A DNA stretch of 6,028 nt, taken from the NCBI GenBank assembly GCA_022361535.1, contig JAKSAU010000091.1, positions 1 to 6,028 on the forward strand, in the 5' to 3' direction. The translations under genes were made by a program, and so were the position numbers. Shown here in pieces: positions 1 through 5,511 of the stretch (positions within the stretch are counted from its first letter, which is position 1; each line of letters begins with the position of its first letter). Under the pieces are notes generated by a model. The model was not told the origin of the DNA. It ran no database searches and saw only the letters and a program-made list of their open reading frames with translations. The stretch is from Desulfobacterales bacterium (GTDB lineage: Bacteria > Desulfobacterota > Desulfobacteria > Desulfobacterales > Desulfobacteraceae).

Positions 1-37
1 AACAAAGGGTACAGACATTTAAGAACAGGTAAAGATT

Positions 38-1963
38 ATGACCGAGTTGACCAGCCCTGAAGCATTGGAAACTTTAAGAGATCAGGTCCTCTCCAAACAG
101 GATCCGGAAACGCCCTTTGTATCTGTCTGCGCAGGTGCCGGCTGTATTGCCTCGGGTGCAGATCAGGTAATTGCAGCTTTTGAGTCGGAGATTGAAAGCC
201 AAGGTTTGAACACAGGAGTGAATACAAAGGGAACCGGGTGCCCCGGATTCTGCGAGCAGGGACCTGTGGTGGTGATCTATCCGCAGGAAATTTGCTATCT
301 TAAAGTAACGGCAGAGGATGTCCCGGAGATTGTTACCCAGACCTTGAAACAGGGGCAGGTAGTTGACCGGCTTCTTTATACCGATCCAGGCGACGGTAGC
401 AAAGCCAAATGTGAATCCGAGATTCCTTTTTACAAAAACCAGCAGCGAACCTTACTTTCAGCCAATACCCGGATCGATTCCAAGCGCATTAACGATTATC
501 TTACCATCGGCGGTTATTCAGCCTTAAGAAAGGCGCTCACCGACATGACCGACACCGAGGTCTTAGAAGAAGTCAAAATATCCGGGATTCGGGGGCGAGG
601 TGGTGCAGGCTTTCCAGCCGGTATCAAATGGGAAGGCTCAAAAAATGCCGACGATCCTGTCAAATACGTGATTGTCAATGCGGACGAAGGAGACCCCGGT
701 GCTTTCATGGACAGGGCGCTGCTTGAGGGCAACCCCCATGCCATCCTTGAGGGCCTGATTATCGGCGGCTATGCCATCGGCGCAAAGGAAGGGTATGTTT
801 ATGTCCGCCAGGAATATCCTCTGGCCGTGGAAAACATTACTTTAGCCATTGATCAGGCCAGGGAACTGGGACTTTTGGGGGAAAATATCCTGGGATCAGG
901 ATTTAGTTTTGACGTATTTGTTCACCAGGGAGCAGGTGCTTTTGTCTGCGGCGAATCCACGGCATTAATGACAGCCCTGGAAGGCCGGGTGGGAGAGCCC
1001 AGGCCCAAGTATATCCGGTCCAATATCAAAGGCCTTTGGGAAAAACCCTCAGTATTGAACAATGTGGAGACCTGGGCCAACATACCTTTGATCATCAATG
1101 AAGGGGGCGCTGCGTTTGCCAGTGTGGGTACTGAATCTTCCAAAGGCACCAAGATATTCTCCCTGGTGGGAAAGATCAATAACACCGGATTGGTAGAGGT
1201 CCCCATGGGCATTCCCCTGCGGGATATCATCTTTGACATCGGCGGTGGCATCCCAAAAGGCAAGGCGTTCAAAGCAGTTCAGACAGGCGGCCCTTCTGGC
1301 GGGTGCATCCCGGCCGAACACCTGGATCTGCCTGTGGGGTTTGACGAGTTGTCACAGATCGGTTCCATGATGGGGTCCGGCGGCATGATTGTCATGGATG
1401 AAGATACCTGCATGGTGGACGTGGCCAGGTATTTTATTGAATTTCTTACGGACGAGTCCTGCGGCAAGTGTGTTCCCTGCCGGGAAGGACTGCGCCAGAT
1501 GCACCGCATCCTCACCGACATCACCAAAGGAAAAGGCAAAGAAGGGGATATCGAAACCCTTGAGGCCCTTTCTGAAACAGCCATAGAGGCCTCATTGTGC
1601 GCCCTGGGCAAAAGTGCGCCCAATCCCTTTTTAAGCACCTTGCAGTATTTTAGGGATGAGTATGATGCCCATATCCGGGACAACCGTTGCACGGCACTTT
1701 CTTGCAAGGATCTGATCTCCTTTGTGATTGATCCGGATAAATGCCGGGCCTGCATGATCTGCATGAGAAAATGCCCTGCTGATGCCATTGACGGGGCCAA
1801 AAAGACCATCCATGTGGTGGACCAGGATAAATGCACCAGGTGCGGTACCTGTCTGGATGTCTGCCCGGAGAAATTCTCTGCGGTTTATAAAATATCAGGT
1901 GAGCCGGTACCTTCCCCTATACCGGAAGAAGAGAGAACATTAAGAAAAGAGCAGGTAAAATGA
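38..1963 (+). CDS. bamH: NuoEF-fusion flavin/iron-sulfur NAD(H) oxidoreductase subunit (BamH-type)
   Basis: This 641-residue soluble protein probably moves electrons between NAD(H) and iron-sulfur carriers. Domains in order: a short thioredoxin-like NuoE-type [2Fe-2S] domain (about residues 25-105, ligands C31, C36, C68, C72); a NuoF-type FMN/NADH domain (about 145-345) with GRGGAGFPAG at 186-195, NADEGDPGAFMDR at 214-226 and GAGAFVCGES at 298-307; an SLBB-like segment (about 370-430); the [4Fe-4S] site SCGKCVPC at 474-481 with distal C521; and a C-terminal 2[4Fe-4S] ferredoxin (C569/572/575/579 and C599/602/605/609). NADEGDPG, rather than the NADESEPG of complex I, points to the soluble HydB/HndC/BamH subclass. 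The start is ATG 38, with AGG at 27-29 as a weak ribosome site. The next gene overlaps it by ATGA. The BamH assignment is inferred from the neighbouring bamR, bamQ and bamA genes; a subunit of an electron-bifurcating hydrogenase or formate dehydrogenase is the alternative. The family call is very secure and the exact partner is not. Confidence 0.9.
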   Translation: MTELTSPEALETLRDQVLSKQDPETPFVSVCAGAGCIASGADQVIAAFESEIESQGLNTGVNTKGTGCPGFCEQGPVVVIYPQEICYLKVTAEDVPEIVTQTLKQGQVVDRLLYTDPGDGSKAKCESEIPFYKNQQRTLLSANTRIDSKRINDYLTIGGYSALRKALTDMTDTEVLEEVKISGIRGRGGAGFPAGIKWEGSKNADDPVKYVIVNADEGDPGAFMDRALLEGNPHAILEGLIIGGYAIGAKEGYVYVRQEYPLAVENITLAIDQARELGLLGENILGSGFSFDVFVHQGAGAFVCGESTALMTALEGRVGEPRPKYIRSNIKGLWEKPSVLNNVETWANIPLIINEGGAAFASVGTESSKGTKIFSLVGKINNTGLVEVPMGIPLRDIIFDIGGGIPKGKAFKAVQTGGPSGGCIPAEHLDLPVGFDELSQIGSMMGSGGMIVMDEDTCMVDVARYFIEFLTDESCGKCVPCREGLRQMHRILTDITKGKGKEGDIETLEALSETAIEASLCALGKSAPNPFLSTLQYFRDEYDAHIRDNRCTALSCKDLISFVIDPDKCRACMICMRKCPADAIDGAKKTIHVVDQDKCTRCGTCLDVCPEKFSAVYKISGEPVPSPIPEEERTLRKEQVK

Positions 1964-2544
1964 CCCAGATTCTTTTAGACATCGATGGTGTTAGCGTTGA
2001 AGCAGGTCCTGAAATGACAGTGCTTGAGGCAGCCCAGTCTGCCGGGATCGAGATTCCGACTCTCTGCCACCATGACAAACTGGTCCCGTTCGGCGGCTGC
2101 CGCCTCTGTATTGTTGAAGTGACACAAGGCAGCCGGACCCAATTGGTGGTCTCCTGTGTATATCCTGTGGCACAGGGCCTTGTTGTTAAAACCCGCTCTA
2201 AGAAAGTGGACAGGATCAGAAAGACCATTTTGGAATTGCTCATGGCCCATGCCCCGGACGCCCCCCAGCTCAAGACTTATGCCTCGGAGTATGGCGCTGT
2301 CGCGGACCGCTTTGATGCGGACCCTTCTTTTTGCATCCATTGTGGCCTGTGTGTCCGGTACTGCGAAGAGGTCAAAGGGGCCCATGCCTTGGGATTTGTT
2401 GGCAGGGGAGTGAACAAGGAAATCAGTTTTATACCGGAAATTGCAGCGGTTGCCTGTGATGGATGCAAGGAGTGTTTTCCCTTATGTCCCACATCCTATC
2501 TCCAGGCTGCCTATGTGTTAACCCAATCTCTGGCATTCCCATAA
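1960..2544 (+). CDS. NuoG/HoxU-like iron-sulfur protein with [2Fe-2S] and two [4Fe-4S] sites
   Basis: This 194-residue protein resembles the N-terminal iron-sulfur arm of NuoG, HoxU or NAD-dependent formate dehydrogenases. A plant-type [2Fe-2S] domain (residues 1-78) has ligands C36, C47, C50 and C66 (spacing 10, 2, 15). A double-cluster ferredoxin follows, with C125/128/131/135 and C166/169/172/176. The segment between them, LLMAHAPDAPQ at 93-103, sits where NuoG and HoxU carry the His-Cys [4Fe-4S] motif, but no cysteine is present, so that cluster appears to be lost. There is no molybdopterin domain, and the protein ends soon after the last cysteine. Its start codon overlaps the stop of the NuoEF-like gene (ATGA), implying translational coupling and a 1:1 partner that wires the flavin subunit to a larger complex. 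In class II benzoyl-CoA reductase clusters this would be a BamI-like subunit, but I am not certain of that letter. It reads as an intact short gene, not a truncated NuoG. Confidence 0.88.
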   Translation: MTQILLDIDGVSVEAGPEMTVLEAAQSAGIEIPTLCHHDKLVPFGGCRLCIVEVTQGSRTQLVVSCVYPVAQGLVVKTRSKKVDRIRKTILELLMAHAPDAPQLKTYASEYGAVADRFDADPSFCIHCGLCVRYCEEVKGAHALGFVGRGVNKEISFIPEIAAVACDGCKECFPLCPTSYLQAAYVLTQSLAFP

Positions 2545-2546
2545 GA

Positions 2547-2553
2547 GGGAGGT
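2547..2553 (+). promoter_or_regulatory. Strong ribosome binding site of bamR
   Basis: GGGAGGT lies 3 nt upstream of ATG 2557, straight after the stop codon of the preceding gene (2542-2544). The close match to the anti-Shine-Dalgarno sequence fixes the bamR start and suggests independent, efficient initiation inside the polycistronic message. Confidence 0.8.
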
Positions 2554-2556
2554 ATC

Positions 2557-3327
2557 ATGACCGACTTAAAGTTTCATAAACTGACCCAGGGCGCAGGCAT
2601 TGCACGCATCCTTCTCAACCGGCCCAGCCACAATGTGTTTAATATTGAGATGATGGAAGAGCTGACAGGGCTGTTGTCCGATCTCAACGCTGATGACGAT
2701 CTTAAGGCAGTTGTTATCGGGGCAGAAGGCAAAAGCTTTTGTGCAGGCGTTGAGGTGGCAGATCACAAACCGGAACTGGCCCCGGACATGATCCGGGTCT
2801 TTGACGGACTGCTCAAACAGATTCATGCCATGGCCGTCCCTACCATTGCAGCGGTACAGGGCGCATGCCTTGGCGGAGGCATGGAAGTGGCCATTGCCTG
2901 CGATATGATCGCAGCGTCCACTGCTGCCATTTTCGGCCAGCCTGAAATCAAGCTGGGGTTTCTGCCCCCTTATGCCGCTGTCCGCTTGCCACGCTTGGTT
3001 GGCCCGTCAAAGGCCATTGAAATCTGTACCACAGGCCGAAGGTATTCAGCAGCAGATGCCCATACTATGGGGCTTCTATCAGATTTATTTGAACCCGAGG
3101 AGTTTGAGGCAGGCCTGGAAGGTCTGATCAAGGAACTGAAGTACTTAAGTCCGCTGATCATCCGCCTGAACAAGGCGGCAGTGAACCGCCACCTGAACAT
3201 GGATCTTGATTCTGCCATGGAAAGCGTCTCTGCAATGTTTCTGGACGAGCTTATGACAACCCAGGACACTCTTGAGGGGATCAACAGCTTTGAGGAAAAG
3301 CGGCGGCCCCAGTGGAAAAACTGCTGA
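2557..3327 (+). CDS. bamR: Cyclohexa-1,5-diene-1-carbonyl-CoA hydratase (crotonase family)
   Basis: This 256-residue crotonase-fold enzyme is predicted to add water to cyclohexa-1,5-diene-1-carbonyl-CoA, the product of benzoyl-CoA reductase, giving 6-hydroxycyclohex-1-ene-1-carbonyl-CoA in the cytoplasm. Seen directly: the oxyanion-hole/CoA segment FCAGVEVADH at 61-70, GACLGGGMEVAIACD at 102-116, and FGQPEIKLGFLPPYA at 126-140. E110 and E130 are 20 residues apart, matching the two catalytic glutamates of enoyl-CoA hydratase (E144/E164), so both acid/base residues are kept. The Pro-Pro after the second glutamate replaces the GAGG stretch of ordinary enoyl-CoA hydratases, which as I recall is typical of dienoyl-CoA hydratases. 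The length is normal for the family. It lies upstream of bamQ and bamA, the next two pathway steps, with only the fdhD-like gene between. An ordinary enoyl-CoA hydratase is the alternative, but context argues strongly for BamR (also called Dch). Confidence 0.88.
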   Translation: MTDLKFHKLTQGAGIARILLNRPSHNVFNIEMMEELTGLLSDLNADDDLKAVVIGAEGKSFCAGVEVADHKPELAPDMIRVFDGLLKQIHAMAVPTIAAVQGACLGGGMEVAIACDMIAASTAAIFGQPEIKLGFLPPYAAVRLPRLVGPSKAIEICTTGRRYSAADAHTMGLLSDLFEPEEFEAGLEGLIKELKYLSPLIIRLNKAAVNRHLNMDLDSAMESVSAMFLDELMTTQDTLEGINSFEEKRRPQWKNC

Positions 3328-3367
3328 GACCGGGTGTTAACCCTTATGACAAAAAAGGACCCGGTCT
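3327..3367 (+). promoter_or_regulatory. 9-bp inverted repeat enclosing the fdhD-like start codons
   Basis: AGACCGGGT (3327-3335) and ACCCGGTCT (3359-3367) are perfect reverse complements separated by 23 nt. The 5' arm begins on the last base of the bamR stop codon and contains GGGT, part of the only plausible ribosome site (GGGTG, 3332-3336). The loop holds ATG 3346. In mRNA this could hide the ribosome site until a ribosome terminating on bamR melts the stem, coupling fdhD-like translation to bamR. The repeat is observed; its function is inferred. Confidence 0.5.
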
Positions 3368-4188
3368 ATATCCCGGAATTAAGCTGTAAAGGCCTTGTGC
3401 CGGTCCACAGTGTAACCGCCTTTGACAGCCACGGCGTCTCACGGACGGTCGATATTGCCGGTGAACAGCCCCTAACAATTTTTATGGATGACCGGGAAAT
3501 CGTAACCCTGATGACCCTTGGCACTCATCCAGAGGAACTGGCCTTGGGGTATCTGCGTAATCAGCGGTTGATCACAGATATTGAAAATATTGAGTCCGTA
3601 TGTGTCGACTGGAACACCGAATCTGCCCGTATCAAAACCAGGGACCCTGGACATTCACAAGATATCGAGGGCAGGCTGACCCGGCGGACCATCACATCCG
3701 GATGCGGTCAGGGCACACTTTTGGGCTGCACCATGGAAGAGCTTTATGAAGCAAGACCAGAGCCAATTACGGTTTACCAGTCCACATTGGCCAGGCTTTC
3801 CAGGGAATTGCCCAAGCACAATGCCGTTTACAAGGCCGCAGGCTCCGTTCATGGCTGTGCCCTGTGCCAAGAGGACAAGGTCGAGGTCTTTATTGAAGAT
3901 GTGGGCCGCCACAATGCCCTGGATACCATTGCCGGCCAGATGTGGCTGAAACGTATCCAGGGAAAGGGCAAAATGCTTTACAGTACCGGGCGCCTGACAT
4001 CCGAGATTGTGATCAAGGCAGCGCTCATGGACATACCCGTGGTCATCTCCAGGTCCGGTATCACCCATATGGGTCTTGAACTGGCAAGGGATCTTGGCAT
4101 CACCATGATCGCCCGGATCAAGCGGCGCAACTTCCTGGTGTTCAACGGACACGACCGCTTCATCCACGATATGGAACAAGAGGAGTAA
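3346..4188 (+). CDS. fdhD: FdhD-family sulfurtransferase-like protein, single-cysteine variant
   Basis: The family is recognisable from GRHNALD at 191-197, STGRLTSEIVIKAA at 217-230, VVISRSGIT at 236-244 and ARDLGITMIA at 251-260 (numbered from the alternative GTG start at 3334; subtract 4 for ATG 3346). FdhD in E. coli accepts sulfur from IscS and passes it to the bis-MGD cofactor of formate dehydrogenase, using a CxxC loop. Here the loop is TSGCGQGT (121-128): the first cysteine, C124, is present and the second position is glycine. Another CxxC occurs in HGCALC (173-178), where FdhD proteins usually have H followed by alanines. The start is uncertain: GTG 3334 is 6 nt after bamR, ATG 3346 is 18 nt after, and I prefer ATG because GGGTG (3332-3336) is correctly spaced from it. 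Position between bamR and bamQ suggests sulfuration of a tungsten-pterin enzyme such as BamB, but formate dehydrogenase maturation remains possible. Confidence 0.85.
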   Translation: MTKKDPVYIPELSCKGLVPVHSVTAFDSHGVSRTVDIAGEQPLTIFMDDREIVTLMTLGTHPEELALGYLRNQRLITDIENIESVCVDWNTESARIKTRDPGHSQDIEGRLTRRTITSGCGQGTLLGCTMEELYEARPEPITVYQSTLARLSRELPKHNAVYKAAGSVHGCALCQEDKVEVFIEDVGRHNALDTIAGQMWLKRIQGKGKMLYSTGRLTSEIVIKAALMDIPVVISRSGITHMGLELARDLGITMIARIKRRNFLVFNGHDRFIHDMEQEE

Positions 4189-4232
4189 TTCGGACAGGCA
4201 AAATAAAATACAGATACAAAGAAAATAACCAT

Positions 4233-4240
4233 AAGGAGGT
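4233..4240 (+). promoter_or_regulatory. Near-perfect ribosome binding site of bamQ
   Basis: AAGGAGGT lies 6 nt before ATG 4247 and favours that start over the second in-frame ATG at 4256. The 58-nt spacer after the fdhD-like gene (4189-4246) is A-rich, with no hairpin terminator and no promoter I can defend, so transcription probably reads through. Confidence 0.85.
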
Positions 4241-4246
4241 TTCTTC

Positions 4247-5320
4247 ATGACATCAATGACATCCTGGCAGATGATTGAGCCCGGCAAACCCCTTGAGCGG
4301 GTTGAATCCCCCCTGCCTGAACCAGGGGAAGGAGAGGTCCTGTTAAGCGTGAGCGGTTGCGGGGTCTGCCATACAGACCTGGGGTTCTTTTATGACGGGG
4401 TTCCGGTAAAATCTCCGTTGCCCTTAACCCTTGGCCATGAGATCAGCGGTACAGTTCAGGCCGCAGGTCCGGGGGCAGAAGACTGGGAAGGCGGCGCTGC
4501 AATTGTTCCGGCAGTCATGCCCTGCGGCGACTGCCATGTCTGCAAGACCGGCATGGGTAATATCTGTATGGCTCAGAAAATGCCGGGCAATGATATCCAG
4601 GGCGGCTTTGCAAGCCATATCCTTGTGCCTGCAAAACAACTTTGCAGGGTTGAGGTGGATGACCAGATGAAACCAGTGGGTGAAACAGGGCTTTCCCTGG
4701 CAGATCTTTCCGTGGTTGCAGATGCCATCACCACTCCCTATCAATCGATTCTCGAGGCCAAGCTAACTGAGGATGACCTTGCCGTATTCATTGGTGTGGG
4801 CGGCGTAGGCGGCTTTGGTGCCCTTCTGGCCAAAAGTTTTGGTGCGGCTGTGGTTGCCATAGACATTGACGATCAAAAACTGGAAGCGTTGTCATCTTAT
4901 GTGGATGCCACATTCAACGTTAAGGCCTTTTCATTCAAGGATTTGAAAAAACAGGTCTTTGGCGTGGCGAAAGAGACCGGCAAAGCCCGTACCAGCCTGA
5001 AAATATTTGAAACATCAGGCACCGCAGCAGGCCAGGAAACAGCTTTTGGCCTCATGACCTTCGGCTCCCATCTTTCTGTTGTGGGATTCACCCTGGACAA
5101 GGTCAATATCAGGCTGTCCAATGTGATGGCCTTCAACGCCACCATGCGTGGCAACTGGGGATGCCTGCCTGAGTATTATCCTCCTGTGGTCAAGCTGATC
5201 CTGGACGGTAAAATGGATCTCAAACCTTTTGTAAAGACATTTCCTTTAGATGACATCAATGAGGTTTTTGAGATGGCCCACAACAGGCAGATTAATGAGC
5301 GCCCAATTATGGTGCCCTAA
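4247..5320 (+). CDS. bamQ: 6-hydroxycyclohex-1-ene-1-carbonyl-CoA dehydrogenase (zinc, NAD-dependent)
   Basis: This 357-residue zinc-type medium-chain alcohol dehydrogenase is predicted to oxidise 6-hydroxycyclohex-1-ene-1-carbonyl-CoA to the 6-oxo compound, producing NADH. The N-terminal GroES-like domain carries GCGVCHTD at 37-44 and GHE at 63-65, giving catalytic zinc ligands C41 and H64. The structural-zinc lobe has C93, C96, C99 and C107. The third catalytic ligand position appears to be D159 in VVADAITTPYQ (156-166), where classical alcohol dehydrogenases have cysteine. The Rossmann domain starts with GVGGVG at 183-188, and D206 at the end of the second strand predicts NAD+ over NADP+. 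It has the usual family length and no membrane or signal segment. BamR makes its substrate and BamA, encoded next, consumes its product. Without that context it would be annotated only as a zinc alcohol dehydrogenase; with it, BamQ (also called Had) is the clear choice. Confidence 0.9.
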   Translation: MTSMTSWQMIEPGKPLERVESPLPEPGEGEVLLSVSGCGVCHTDLGFFYDGVPVKSPLPLTLGHEISGTVQAAGPGAEDWEGGAAIVPAVMPCGDCHVCKTGMGNICMAQKMPGNDIQGGFASHILVPAKQLCRVEVDDQMKPVGETGLSLADLSVVADAITTPYQSILEAKLTEDDLAVFIGVGGVGGFGALLAKSFGAAVVAIDIDDQKLEALSSYVDATFNVKAFSFKDLKKQVFGVAKETGKARTSLKIFETSGTAAGQETAFGLMTFGSHLSVVGFTLDKVNIRLSNVMAFNATMRGNWGCLPEYYPPVVKLILDGKMDLKPFVKTFPLDDINEVFEMAHNRQINERPIMVP

Positions 5321-5373
5321 CCATTTGGAGAGTAGGATTCAAACTGAAATTTTAAATAACTGAAAAGCAGGTA

Positions 5374-5493
5374 CTTGGATGAAAACTTGCCTATATGCAA
5401 GGCACAAACAAAATTAAAACCGGAGTGTACTATCGTACATGAGGGTTTTAATTTTGTGCAGTAACGAAGCAGATGGGTGAGTTTTCGTTCAAG
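5374..5493. repeat. 120-bp imperfect palindromic intergenic element
   Basis: The outer arms 5374-5398 and 5469-5493 are complementary over 25 positions with one mismatch when G-U pairs are allowed. An asymmetric internal loop (5399-5407 against 5458-5468) separates them from perfect 14-bp inner arms, ACAAAATTAAAACC (5408-5421) and GGTTTTAATTTTGT (5444-5457). Inside is a small mismatched bubble, then TGTAC-TATC-GTACA (5426-5439) at the tip. Each flank can also form its own hairpin: CTTGC (5386-5390) with GCAAG (5397-5401), and AACGAA (5463-5468) with TTCGTT (5484-5489). It occupies most of the bamQ-bamA gap (5321-5511), contains no convincing ORF, and ends 18 nt before the bamA ATG. The symmetry suggests a dispersed palindromic repeat or MITE-like unit, or a structured RNA element. 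No target-site duplication is visible, and it is not a typical Rho-independent terminator. Confidence 0.72.
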
Positions 5494-5500
5494 AACAAAA

Positions 5501-5507
5501 AGGAGAG
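5501..5507 (+). promoter_or_regulatory. Ribosome binding site of bamA
   Basis: AGGAGAG lies 4 nt before ATG 5512 and supports that start. It falls just outside the palindromic element, so folding of the element need not mask it directly. Confidence 0.75.
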
Positions 5508-5511
5508 AAAA

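Noticed and set aside
1..37. Promoter upstream of the first gene
   Set aside because: Only 37 bases are available and no -35/-10 pair stands out; the gene probably continues an operon begun outside the window.
1279..1836. 185-codon open frame on the minus strand
   Set aside because: It lies wholly inside the NuoEF-like gene, has no recognisable domain, and mirrors the + strand coding pattern; the + frame has clear cofactor motifs.
1960..2544. Truncated or decayed NuoG pseudogene
   Set aside because: All expected [2Fe-2S] and double [4Fe-4S] ligands are intact, the start overlaps the upstream gene neatly, and a strong ribosome site for bamR follows the stop codon; this is a normal short HoxU-type subunit.
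3334..3345. GTG 3334 as the FdhD-like start
   Set aside because: It is in frame and possible, but has only a weak GAG upstream, whereas ATG 3346 has GGGTG at suitable distance. The preference is mild.
3655..4287. 210-codon open frame on the minus strand
   Set aside because: It is antisense to the FdhD-like gene and the start of bamQ, shows no family motif, and would run against an otherwise uniform + strand operon.
5408..5457. Rho-independent terminator after bamQ
   Set aside because: The inner stem is A/T-rich and is followed by GCAG rather than a U run; the T-rich bases are inside the stem. bamA is probably co-transcribed, though partial attenuation is not excluded.
5365..5505. Target-site duplication flanking the palindrome
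   Set aside because: No convincing direct repeat is present on the two sides, so recent transposition is not supported by this sequence alone.
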